From Bdellovibrio sp. ZAP7 (GTDB lineage: Bacteria; Bdellovibrionota; UBA1018; CAIMNF01), in the NCBI GenBank assembly GCA_945874535.1, contig CAMCGZ010000004.1:79003-143002 (forward strand): DNA of 64,000 nt, in the 5' to 3' direction. The notes below the pieces were generated by a model that saw nothing but the letters and a program-made list of their open reading frames with translations, made no database searches and was not told where the DNA came from. Of this stretch, positions 25,475 to 33,510 are shown piece after piece. Each line of letters opens with the position of its first letter. The stretch's first letter is position 1. Position numbers and translations under genes: made by a program.

Positions 25475-25536
25475 TGAGTCGTCAAATGGTCTCAGACTTC
25501 GGACAAAAAACAACAGCTTTTTGACTGAGTCGTCAA
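25475..25536. repeat. Two 12-bp direct repeats upstream of the metalloprotease gene
   Basis: TGAGTCGTCAAA occurs twice, starting at about 25475 and 25525, about 50 bases apart. On the minus strand each contains TTGACG, a -35-like hexamer, facing the metalloprotease gene. The second copy lies at the 3' end of the substrate-binding-protein gene. They may be operators or tandem promoters; this is inference. Confidence 0.4.
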
Positions 25537-26483
25537 AATCCATCCCGGTAAAAGCCCGAAACATCCATGCCCGACTTCACCAATTTGAGTTCCTGGAGCT
25601 GCTCATACAAGCGCTCCCAACGCTTTTTCTCCATGGAACCGAGCTTTTTTTTGCGTGAATCCGAGCTTTCAATGAATCGCTTCTGGATTTGAGCTCCCTC
25701 CTCGAAAGTCGCAAGGTCCATGCTCGGATTGAGCTTTTGCATGGCGGTATTCGTTTTTCCGGGAGACTGAAGATAGGCCTTCCAGCCATCGCGCGTAGCG
25801 GCAATGAAGCGTTTTACGCGTTCGGAGTTCTCTTTCAAAGTGTCTTCATGAACGATCACCACGGCCAGATAGGGATTGAAACCGGACTCCGAAATGAGCA
25901 GGGTCCGGGGCTTCTTCCCTTCCCGGCGTGCGGCAATGGGCTCAGCGGTGATGAAGCATTGCTGGGAAAACAGCGGATCCCTCAGAAACGAAGTGATCCC
26001 GCCCGTGTAGGGAACGATCGATGCAGTGACCGGAGCATACTGTTTCTCCAGCCAAAGGGTGTAAGGTAGCCCCTTCTGCAGGGCGATTTTCCCTGGCGTT
26101 TGGAAAAGCTCCTTCAAAGTCTTGATCCCCCGCTCTTCGTGCACCATGAACCCTTGAGGATCCTCTTGATACACGGCAAACAGAGCGGTCACTTTCGCCC
26201 CCTGACTGCGCGCCAGGATGATTTCATCGGCTGCGGCGATCCCGAATTCCACTTTCTTCGCTGCCACCATCTGAGTCACGGGCTGACCGGCGCCTCCCGG
26301 CAAAATCGAGACTTTCAGGCCGGAACGCTCGTAAGCCCCACCGAGCAATGCCTCGTAAAATCCCCCGAACTCGGGCTCGGGTTTCCAATTCAGGGCCAGA
26401 TCCTGGGCACCGGAATACGAAGTCAAAAAAAGGGCCACATACCCTGCGAACAGGGCAATCTCAATTTTCCGGAGTTTTCTCAT
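25533..26483 (-). CDS. ABC importer substrate-binding protein, NMT1/THI5-like
   Basis: The 316-residue exported protein has a signal peptide (IALFAGYVALFLTSYSGA). The mature fold is typical of NMT1-type binding proteins: LNWKPEPEFGGFYEAL near the N-terminus, then GGAGQPVTQMVAAKKVEFGIA and QGFMVHEERGI. Relatives bind thiamine pyrimidine precursors, riboflavin, nitrate or sulfonates, so the ligand cannot be assigned from fold alone. It overlaps the permease gene by 23 bases and is the last gene of a five-gene operon that also encodes two pterin-synthase-like proteins. A pterin or deazapurine ligand is therefore plausible. Confidence 0.85.
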   Translation of the reverse strand: MRKLRKIEIALFAGYVALFLTSYSGAQDLALNWKPEPEFGGFYEALLGGAYERSGLKVSILPGGAGQPVTQMVAAKKVEFGIAAADEIILARSQGAKVTALFAVYQEDPQGFMVHEERGIKTLKELFQTPGKIALQKGLPYTLWLEKQYAPVTASIVPYTGGITSFLRDPLFSQQCFITAEPIAARREGKKPRTLLISESGFNPYLAVVIVHEDTLKENSERVKRFIAATRDGWKAYLQSPGKTNTAMQKLNPSMDLATFEEGAQIQKRFIESSDSRKKKLGSMEKKRWERLYEQLQELKLVKSGMDVSGFYRDGF

Positions 26484-27213
26484 GCCGAGAGATTATCGGA
26501 TGGACGAGCGAAAGACAGTAAAAAAACAGGATACCGAGAAGGGCCGCCAGCAGAACGGCTGCGAAGACACGGTCCACCCGCTGTTGGTTCCGCGAAGCAT
26601 CAACAAACCCCCCGAGACCGCTGCCCGATATGAATTCACCGACAATCGCACCGATAACCGACAGACCGGCGGCAATCCGGAAGCCTCCGAAGATTTGGGG
26701 AATCGCCGCCGGAAAACGCAAGCGGAATAGAATCTGCGCCGGGGTGGCATCCAGCATCCTGAACAGCTGCAAAGAAACCGGATCGGTCGAGGTGAGCCCC
26801 TGCACGCTGTTTGCGATCACAGGAAAAACCGACACGATGAACGCAGAGGCGATCACGGTGGGCATTCCGTATCCGAGCCAGATGACCAGCAAGGGTGCGA
26901 TGGCGATGATCGGAACCGTCTGGAAAAAGATGGCGTAGGGATAAAACATCTTACGGATCCGGGTGGATGCCGCCAAGACGAGTCCGGCGAGAAGCCCGAA
27001 GGCCATGGAGAGCCCCAGCCCCGCACCTGCGGCGAGAACCGTTTCGAAAAAAGCCTTCCGGTACAGGGAGGCATCCTCGACCAGAGTCTTCAACACCGAT
27101 GAGGGAGACGGAAAAAGATAGGCGGGAAGCCATCCCGACCGACTGGCGAACTCTCCGAGCAGGGTGACTCCGAGCAAGGGGATCAAGGGTGCCAGACGCC
27201 ACGAGGAAATCAT
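26461..27213 (-). CDS. ABC importer permease (SsuC/ThiX-like)
   Basis: The 250-residue inner-membrane protein has about six TM segments and the BPD permease EAA-like loop (FRMLDATPAQILFRLRFPAA). The N-terminus WLPAYLFPSPSSVLKTL is typical of nitrate/sulfonate/thiamine-precursor importers. ATG 27213 is preferred over 27243 because it follows GAGGG and makes an ATGA overlap with the ATPase stop. It works with the adjacent ATPase and binding protein. Confidence 0.9.
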   Translation of the reverse strand: MISSWRLAPLIPLLGVTLLGEFASRSGWLPAYLFPSPSSVLKTLVEDASLYRKAFFETVLAAGAGLGLSMAFGLLAGLVLAASTRIRKMFYPYAIFFQTVPIIAIAPLLVIWLGYGMPTVIASAFIVSVFPVIANSVQGLTSTDPVSLQLFRMLDATPAQILFRLRFPAAIPQIFGGFRIAAGLSVIGAIVGEFISGSGLGGFVDASRNQQRVDRVFAAVLLAALLGILFFYCLSLVHPIISRHEKTPEN

Positions 27214-27941
27214 GTCCTTCCCTCTTTCAGAAGATTGAAGCACTGTTCGACCCGGGACAAAAACCGGACATCACCGCGAAGGGAGAGTGGCCGCTTGTCC
27301 CCGAGAGCCAAAGCCTCATCCAGAACCACCTTTCCGGGGCGCCCCTGAAACACCAGTACCCGGTCCCCGAGCCAAAGTCCTTCTGTGATGGAATGAGTGA
27401 CCATCAGGATGGTCGACTTCATCTGCAGGAAAAGCTCCCGGAGTTCGAGTCCGAGTTCGATCCGGATCGGTTCATCGAGTGCTGCAAACGGCTCATCCAG
27501 AAGTAAAAGATCGGGATCGGTCACCAGAGCCCTTGCAAGGGAAACCCGCATTTTCTGCCCCCCGGACAATTGGGCGGGGAAGCTGCTCCTAAATGACAGA
27601 ATGCCGAGCTTTTCCATCCAAGGGAGGGCTTTTTCCAAAGCCTCTTTCCGGTCAGCTCCGCGCAATCTCAAGGGGAGAATCACATTCTCCTCCACTGTTG
27701 ACCAGGAGAGGAGCGCCGGTTCCTGAAAAACAAAACTCATCCTGGATCTCGGCACGGAGGTCTCGACCCCGCCTTCTCCGGGCACTTCGAGTCCCGCCAC
27801 GAGCTTAAGGAAGGTGCTTTTGCCGCACCCGGAAGGGCCGAGCAAGGTCACCCATTGCCCACGCTCCACCTCGAGATCGAGAGGTGCGAGGCCTCCTCCC
27901 GTTGACTCATAACGTTTGCCAAGCGCCCGGGCCCGAATCAT
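27210..27941 (-). CDS. ABC importer ATP-binding protein
   Basis: The 243-residue ATPase has Walker A GPSGCGKST, Q-loop FQEPALLSW, signature LSGGQKMR, Walker B LLLLDEPFAALDE and H-loop VTHSI, all intact. The chosen ATG 27941 (MIRARALGKRYES) forms an ATGA overlap with the preceding pterin-synthase-like gene, which is stronger support than the upstream start at 28052. It energises the permease encoded immediately downstream. Confidence 0.94.
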   Translation of the reverse strand: MIRARALGKRYESTGGGLAPLDLEVERGQWVTLLGPSGCGKSTFLKLVAGLEVPGEGGVETSVPRSRMSFVFQEPALLSWSTVEENVILPLRLRGADRKEALEKALPWMEKLGILSFRSSFPAQLSGGQKMRVSLARALVTDPDLLLLDEPFAALDEPIRIELGLELRELFLQMKSTILMVTHSITEGLWLGDRVLVFQGRPGKVVLDEALALGDKRPLSLRGDVRFLSRVEQCFNLLKEGRT

Positions 27942-28318
27942 CGGCTCAACCTGGCGCGTCCGCTCACTTTGCCCGAAAGATCGCATAAAGAAACCGCCAC
28001 CCGGGACAAAGGTGCGTCCGGGAGCTCCTCCGTGAGGCGCTTCCAGATCCAAGCTGTGAGGTTCTCACTGGTGGGAGAGACGGACAGCACACTGTTCAAG
28101 TGAGTCCCCTCCACTGCAGAAAAAATGCGATCGAGTGTGGACTGGAGAAACACCAAATCGATCAGGCGATCACTCGACAAAGGCCAGTCCGCCGAGAACT
28201 CGGCTTCTACCTTCCACAGGTGGTAATGCGGGACTTCGAACCCGGTCAAACTGTGAGAAGCCCGGAAGGAGCTGAAAACCGTGAGTTCGAGGTGACGGGG
28301 TTCAGCGGGTGTTGACAC
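27938..28318 (-). CDS. Degenerate 6-pyruvoyl-tetrahydropterin-synthase/QueD-fold protein
   Basis: The 126-residue T-fold protein keeps the family frame: SSFRASHSL with a zinc His, then EVPHYHLWKVE in place of C-x3-HGH, and PTSENLTAWIW near the C-terminus. The catalytic Cys is absent, with Glu three residues before the first His, and HGH is HYH. The pterin-anchoring Glu near the C-terminus is also not visible (AVSLCDLSGKVSG). It may have lost catalysis or bind a pterin or deazapurine differently. The start is uncertain: GTG 28318 is used, and a TTG at 28354 extends it. It overlaps its neighbours on both sides. Confidence 0.72.
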   Translation of the reverse strand: MSTPAEPRHLELTVFSSFRASHSLTGFEVPHYHLWKVEAEFSADWPLSSDRLIDLVFLQSTLDRIFSAVEGTHLNSVLSVSPTSENLTAWIWKRLTEELPDAPLSRVAVSLCDLSGKVSGRARLSR

Positions 28319-28802
28319 GGGTGTAAACCGCCCCCTGTCCCGGCGCCTCTTCAATCAGGACTGAAACCGAGATCAAGTTCGGATTGTCGAGCAAATCATC
28401 GAGCTCCGCGCGAAGAAACTCGTAATAGGCACGGGCCAGTGCCTCACAGGTGATGTTATCGACCGCCAGCAAAACCGTTTCATCGGTCGGGATGATGTAT
28501 CTCTTCCCGCATAACTTGAACTCGTGGGAGGCCCGAGTCGTTTTGATTTTCTGATAAAAGGGATTCTTGGTGGCAATCAGGACTTTCTCATCCCATAGCC
28601 CAGCGATTTTTTTCATGGCCGATTTGAAATCCGAAAAAGGAATCAGATTCTCGAAAGAAGCATCCCGGAGGACTACCGACAAGGAGGGTTGGTATTGATG
28701 TCCGTGAAGAGCTTCCTTGCTTCCGTCCAAAAAGACGGTCATGTGGCTGGCGGAGAACTTCAAGGCCTCTTTTCGAATGCGAAGTTCATAATGTTCAGGC
28801 AT
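28302..28802 (-). CDS. 6-pyruvoyl-tetrahydropterin-synthase-family protein, PTPS-III-like motif
   Basis: The 166-residue T-fold protein has LKFSASHMTVFLDG (first zinc His) followed by EALHGHQY. The Cys of QueD/PTPS (C-x3-HGH) is replaced, and a Glu stands at the ExxHGH position described for PTPS-III enzymes, which make the 6-hydroxymethyl-dihydropterin folate precursor. A late Glu (VLIEEAPGQGAVY) matches the pterin-anchoring residue. The insertion around LWDEKVLIATKNPFYQ is longer than in QueD. It starts the five-gene operon, 25 bases from the divergent SDR gene. ATG 28802 is used; an ATG at 28814 is also possible. Confidence 0.78.
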   Translation of the reverse strand: MPEHYELRIRKEALKFSASHMTVFLDGSKEALHGHQYQPSLSVVLRDASFENLIPFSDFKSAMKKIAGLWDEKVLIATKNPFYQKIKTTRASHEFKLCGKRYIIPTDETVLLAVDNITCEALARAYYEFLRAELDDLLDNPNLISVSVLIEEAPGQGAVYTRVNTR

Positions 28803-28827
28803 AGTCCGGATCATACCAGAGGTACCC

Positions 28828-29577
28828 ATGAAATCACCAGCCTTGTTCGAAGACTTGAATATCTTGGTCACCGGTGCAGGTAAAGGATTGGGGCGCGCCG
28901 TGGTCGAGGAGCTCCTGGCCCGCCGGGATCGGTTCCCGCGGATCAAGATCGCACTCAGTGCCCGCAGCGAGTCCGACCTGAATGGTCTCGCTGAACTCGC
29001 CCGCGGATCGGGCGTTGAGACTCTGATTCTTCCCGGCGACCTGGCTCAGGATCCGGTAGCGGGGGTCCGTCGGATCCAGAAAGCCTGGGGCCGGATCGAC
29101 GTGTTGATCCACTCTGCCGGAGTGGGCCGCTTCGGAGATTTTGGAACCTATACCCCCGACGATGTCGAGTTCGTCATCCGAACCAATGTCGATTCTACCT
29201 TTCTCCTGTTACAAGAAACGTTCAATCTGATGAAAAATCAGACCCCGCAAGCAGGGCTGCGCGGGCAAATCCAGGTGATCACTTCGGTTGCGGCGGAAAA
29301 GCCCTTTGAACACAGTGCCCTCTATTGCATGAGCAAGTACGCTCAAAGAGGGCTGCTCGAAGTGATGCGGATTCCTGCGGCCAAAGAAAAGATCCGCATC
29401 CTCGATGTCCGCTCAGGAGCAGCGCTCACCCCGATGTGGGGTGCTGTGGAGCCCGGCATGGAGGCCCGCATGATGAAACCCTCGGATGTGGCCGGTGCAA
29501 TGGTAGATGCTCTGTTGCTGAACGCCCGAGCCACGATCGAAACCCTCACGATCCGTCCGGTCGGAGGGGACATCTGA
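28828..29577 (+). CDS. Short-chain dehydrogenase/reductase
   Basis: Classical SDR of 249 residues: NAD(P)-binding ILVTGAGKGLGRAVV, the Asn motif LIHSAGVGRFG, catalytic Ser (VITSVAA) and YCMSK with the Tyr-x3-Lys pair. Pterin reductases (sepiapterin or dihydropteridine type) belong to this superfamily, and this gene is divergent from the two pterin-synthase-like genes, so a pterin substrate is a fair guess but not proven. It ends 4 bases before the TonB-type receptor gene. Confidence 0.9.
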   Translation: MKSPALFEDLNILVTGAGKGLGRAVVEELLARRDRFPRIKIALSARSESDLNGLAELARGSGVETLILPGDLAQDPVAGVRRIQKAWGRIDVLIHSAGVGRFGDFGTYTPDDVEFVIRTNVDSTFLLLQETFNLMKNQTPQAGLRGQIQVITSVAAEKPFEHSALYCMSKYAQRGLLEVMRIPAAKEKIRILDVRSGAALTPMWGAVEPGMEARMMKPSDVAGAMVDALLLNARATIETLTIRPVGGDI

Positions 29578-29581
29578 TTCC

Positions 29582-31294
29582 ATGTTGTTTCGAGCCCTTC
29601 TGACCGCTCTCCTCTGCCTAGCTCAGTCCATGGAAACGCATGCGGAGACCAGCGAATTCCGATTGCCCCCTGTCACGATCACGGGGGATGCGAGCTTCGA
29701 AATGCTTCGCAGGGAAACCTATCTCCCATCCATTCAAGTCCCCCTCGACGCCGCTCCCGGAGCGGTTCTCGACTCTCTCAGCAGGTTTTCTCTTTTCCCG
29801 CCCCAGAACTACGGATACCCGGCTGGAGCCAGCGGTCTGAGTCTCGGAGGACGGAGCATTGAAGACACCCAAGTCACCACTCTCGGAGTCCCCCTGAACC
29901 TGCCACAGGGGGGCGGACCGGATCTGTCCACCTTCCCCGGATTCCTCTGGTCGGAGGCCCTGGTCGGATCGTCCACGGGCTCCGCAGGATTCTCACCGTC
30001 CGCAGCTGCCGGTTCCATCGAACTGGTACCCTGGACACGTTCCCGGATCACAGAAAATTCTGGGCCTGATTCACGCTTCACCAGCTCGGCGGACCGGCAA
30101 CTTCAAACCCTCTCGATCGGGACCCGCAAGGATACGATCGCCATGTTGGCCGGAGTCAGCTCAGGAATGCTCCGCGGGCCGTCCGGCTCCTTGAGTTACG
30201 AGTTCATGAGGTCCTCCATCCATCGCTCCCGCTTTCACATTCTCGGTTCGGATCTCGAGGGGGATGTGCCCGGCGGAGGCATCAAACGGAGTCGCAGAAT
30301 CCTTCCCGTTCTCGAAACCCGGACCCTGATCGCGCAAGGCACTGCACTTGCTAGCACCGCCTTCGCCGACCTCACCGACCTTTACGGAAACAGATCCGAA
30401 CAGTTCGGTATCGAAAACTCTCTCACTTCGGGACCCTGGCTTCTGTCATTTTCCGCCCGCCACATCCATTTCAGGAACGAGGGCGAATACCGGGAGTGGC
30501 CCCTGCACGCCGGAGTCAGTCGCGAGTTCGGCCAGCGCGGGAAAATGAGGGTGCGCGCCGGGATCGATGCTGTCCGGGTCGAGGACACCGGAGTCGAGCC
30601 CGGAGGAAGGGTGTCGATCCGCTGGAACACCAGGGGACCGCTCACTCCGGTCCTCGAACTGTCTTCCATCGCCAAGATGCCCACCCTTTCCGCCCGGAGG
30701 TATGTCCTCGACACGGGATCCTACCGTTACCGGGGGAATCCGGGACTCCTGCCGGAGCGGGTTTGGTCCGGAGTTCTTGCGGTCGATCAGGTGGGCTCGA
30801 ATTTCCAGAGCCGTTGGACATTGAAGTCCGAACTCAGAAACGACGCCCAGATCAACACTTCCGGCCGGCCCGAGAACACCACTTTGAACGCTGGTAATGC
30901 CATGCTTTTCAGTGCGCAGGCAGATGCACGATTTGTTCTGTCTCCAGCCTGGACCCTGAGATCGGGCGCCCTCCTCAGTTGGTCCCGGCTCGATGCCACT
31001 GGACTCGCCTACCCGGACCTGCCTCCGTTCGCATGGAACGGAGGATTGGAAATCGGCCTCGGAGATGAATTCAAGCTCGAAACGGATGCACGGTACCTCG
31101 GCGACTCCACCGCATTTGACGGTTCGGCCCATCCGGCCTATTTTCTGGTCGATCAACAGATCCGCTGGTTTCCGGCACAGGACCTTGAGCTGAGGGCGGG
31201 CGTGATCAATCTATTTGATGAGCGTGCACAAATGGTCGTCGGCTTCCCGCTCCCCGGACGCTTGATCCGTGCGTCGGTCAGCGCCGGATTCTGA
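29582..31294 (+). CDS. TonB-dependent-receptor-like outer-membrane protein
   Basis: The 570-residue exported protein has a signal peptide and a TonB-box-like segment (PPVTITGD). A plug-like region follows (GLSLGGRSIEDTQVTTLGVPLN), then a long barrel-type part ending in GRLIRASVSAGF with a terminal aromatic strand. It is short for this family, where 600-900 residues is common, but has no obvious break. It would take up a ligand across the outer membrane with energy from TonB. It is four bases from the SDR gene and divergent from an ABC importer operon, so the three may serve one nutrient route. Confidence 0.82.
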   Translation: MLFRALLTALLCLAQSMETHAETSEFRLPPVTITGDASFEMLRRETYLPSIQVPLDAAPGAVLDSLSRFSLFPPQNYGYPAGASGLSLGGRSIEDTQVTTLGVPLNLPQGGGPDLSTFPGFLWSEALVGSSTGSAGFSPSAAAGSIELVPWTRSRITENSGPDSRFTSSADRQLQTLSIGTRKDTIAMLAGVSSGMLRGPSGSLSYEFMRSSIHRSRFHILGSDLEGDVPGGGIKRSRRILPVLETRTLIAQGTALASTAFADLTDLYGNRSEQFGIENSLTSGPWLLSFSARHIHFRNEGEYREWPLHAGVSREFGQRGKMRVRAGIDAVRVEDTGVEPGGRVSIRWNTRGPLTPVLELSSIAKMPTLSARRYVLDTGSYRYRGNPGLLPERVWSGVLAVDQVGSNFQSRWTLKSELRNDAQINTSGRPENTTLNAGNAMLFSAQADARFVLSPAWTLRSGALLSWSRLDATGLAYPDLPPFAWNGGLEIGLGDEFKLETDARYLGDSTAFDGSAHPAYFLVDQQIRWFPAQDLELRAGVINLFDERAQMVVGFPLPGRLIRASVSAGF

Positions 31295-31299
31295 AAGAT

Positions 31300-32760
31300 T
31301 TAGCTCCGGAGGCAGACTTCAAGCCTGAGATCGATGGTCTGCCAGGCCATGAGAGGAAAAAGATCGAACAGCCCCACAGCCGAGCTCGAGTGCCCGGTCA
31401 CATAAAGTCTCATGGGCTGGGTGAGGTCCCCGAGTTTCAATCCGTGGGTGTCGGCGAGGGAACGCAAGCGGGCATCCACAGCCGCATGGTCGACACCGGC
31501 GTCCTGCAAACGGGCCGTCCCCGCACCAGCGATGCGTTCGGACCATTCTTTACGGAGGTCGATGATTGCCATACGGATCCGTTCCTTGAGCGCAGGATCC
31601 TTGTTCCACTTGAGAGCGCTGCCATCGACGGGTACGGCTCCGGCCTCGAGTAATGGATGGAGTTGATCGGCCAGTTCCTTGACCAGCTTCACCTTCGGCG
31701 CCACGAAGGGCACCAGTTCTGAAGCGTATTTCGATTTCAAGGACTGATAGGAGGAATCCGAGAACCGATCCCGAAAGTCGTTTTCCAGGATTCCGAGCAA
31801 CCGCTCCGGAGCCGCGCGTTTCATGTGTTCACCCGCAATCCACATGAGCTTCTCGGTGTTGAAAACTGCACCGCTCACTTGGACATCCCCGAGCTTGAAC
31901 AGGCGGATCATCTCTTCGAAAGTGAACAACTCCTGATCGCCATGGCTCCAACCGAGACGGACAAGGAAATTGAGGAGTGCCTCTGGCAGATAGCCCTCCG
32001 TCCGGTAAGCGTTGGTGGAAGTCTCTCCGTTCCGCTTGGAGAGCTTTTTCTTGTCCTGACCGAGAATCATGGGCAGGTGGGCGAAGACTGGCTTTTGGGC
32101 CTGGAGTGCGTCGTATAGAAAAATCTGCTTCGGAGTGTTGTTGATGTGATCGTCCCCGCGGATCACATGGGAGATCCTCATCTCGATATCATCGACCACC
32201 ACGACGAAATTATAGGTGGGGACGCCGTTCGAACGGATCATGACAAAATCATCGAGATCCTCGTTGGGGAAAGGGATCTCCCCGCGAATGAGGTCGGTAA
32301 AGGACGTTTTCCCGGTGAGAGGAAATTTTGCGCGGATGGCGAAAGGTTTATCGGAGGCCGGATGATTCAGCTCACGGCAGGTCCTGCCGTACATGGGCTT
32401 TTTGCCCTCTTTCATCATCTGTTCACGTGCAGCCTCCACCTCCGCTTCGGTACAGGTGCAGCGGTAAGCATATCCGTCCCGGATCAGTTGCTCCGCGACC
32501 GCACGGTAATGCTCCAAACGGTCGGATTGATACAAAAGCGGTTCGTCCGAGCTCATCCCCAGCCAGTCGAGCGAAGTGAGGATATCATCCGTGAAACGCT
32601 TTTCCGAACGATCGGTGTCGGTGTCCTCGATCCGGACGAGGAACTTCCCGCCTTGTTGCCTGGCAAAAAGAAAATTGAACAAGGCGGTACGGACACCACC
32701 GATATGAAGAAATCCCGTGGGCGACGGCGCAAAACGGACGCGGACCGGTTGTGAACTCAT
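31300..32760 (-). CDS. gltX: Glutamyl-tRNA synthetase
   Basis: Class I aminoacyl-tRNA synthetase charging tRNA-Glu. It shows RFAPSPTGFLHIGG (HIGH motif), RIEDTDTDRS and DKKKLSKRNG (KMSKS motif) and has a normal length of 486 residues. It overlaps the upstream cytochrome gene by 4 bases. Confidence 0.97.
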   Translation of the reverse strand: MSSQPVRVRFAPSPTGFLHIGGVRTALFNFLFARQQGGKFLVRIEDTDTDRSEKRFTDDILTSLDWLGMSSDEPLLYQSDRLEHYRAVAEQLIRDGYAYRCTCTEAEVEAAREQMMKEGKKPMYGRTCRELNHPASDKPFAIRAKFPLTGKTSFTDLIRGEIPFPNEDLDDFVMIRSNGVPTYNFVVVVDDIEMRISHVIRGDDHINNTPKQIFLYDALQAQKPVFAHLPMILGQDKKKLSKRNGETSTNAYRTEGYLPEALLNFLVRLGWSHGDQELFTFEEMIRLFKLGDVQVSGAVFNTEKLMWIAGEHMKRAAPERLLGILENDFRDRFSDSSYQSLKSKYASELVPFVAPKVKLVKELADQLHPLLEAGAVPVDGSALKWNKDPALKERIRMAIIDLRKEWSERIAGAGTARLQDAGVDHAAVDARLRSLADTHGLKLGDLTQPMRLYVTGHSSSAVGLFDLFPLMAWQTIDLRLEVCLRS

Positions 32761-33440
32761 GGACCTGACATTACACCAGATTTACCGGAACCCAAAGCCT
32801 CACGGTATGCCGCCAAACCCCTGATGGCGCGGGAGTCAAGGGTCAAGGCTCCCATCAGGCGGTGTTTTCCGTTGAATGACTTCAAAAAAGGATCGGTCAA
32901 TTTCTGGGCATCGATTCTGGGAACGGAGCCGATGCTGTGACAAGCCATGCAACTCTGGGTGAAAAGCTTTTCGCCCCGACTGGCGGCCGGGTTGGTCCGG
33001 ATGGCGAGGGCGGTCCCGGGATAAGTATCGGAAGCCCTGGAAAACTCCACTTTTTGAATCCGTTTGATGGTGAAAAACTCTTTTGGAACCAGAAGGCGGT
33101 TCGGATCTCCTTCTGAATCCAGGGCCCCGTTCGATCCCAGGCGGAAACGGATGAACCCTCTCCAGATCATGAATCGAGGCACCCGCGCCGTCTTTCCGTC
33201 GGCTCCGTAAAGAGTCATCAAATCGATGTCGGCCTTCTCATTCAAATCCAGGGGACTGGTGATCGAATCGAACCACTCCTGAACTGAGATCCTGCCGGAA
33301 GACTTTTTGGCGAAACGGGAAAAGTCCGAAGCACCGGCTTCACGGATGACCCTCACCCCTTTCGGGGTCACCAAATTGACACTGAAAGCGTTTGCATCCG
33401 GCGCCACCATCCACGACACCAGAAAAAGCAAAGGAAACAT
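32757..33440 (-). CDS. Exported c-type cytochrome-like protein
   Basis: The 227-residue protein has a signal peptide (FLVSWMVAPDANA). One heme-binding motif CMACH sits in a C-terminal cytochrome c domain of about 60 residues (KLFTQSCMACHSIGSVP). The N-terminal about 150 residues do not match a domain I know. It probably acts in periplasmic electron transfer. It is overlapped by gltX by 4 bases, and its promoter lies in the 70-base gap before the divergent sigma-like gene. Confidence 0.82.
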   Translation of the reverse strand: MFPLLFLVSWMVAPDANAFSVNLVTPKGVRVIREAGASDFSRFAKKSSGRISVQEWFDSITSPLDLNEKADIDLMTLYGADGKTARVPRFMIWRGFIRFRLGSNGALDSEGDPNRLLVPKEFFTIKRIQKVEFSRASDTYPGTALAIRTNPAASRGEKLFTQSCMACHSIGSVPRIDAQKLTDPFLKSFNGKHRLMGALTLDSRAIRGLAAYREALGSGKSGVMSGP

Positions 33441-33510
33441 GACAATATGACAACAATCTTAGCACTTACTGTCAAGTTATGGTTTACTGAACCAGGGAGG
33501 CTCCAGAACT

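Noticed and set aside
25410..28830. TPP riboswitch for the NMT1-type transporter
   Set aside because: The operon begins 25 bases from the divergent gene, leaving no room for the element, and no TPP core sequence is visible.
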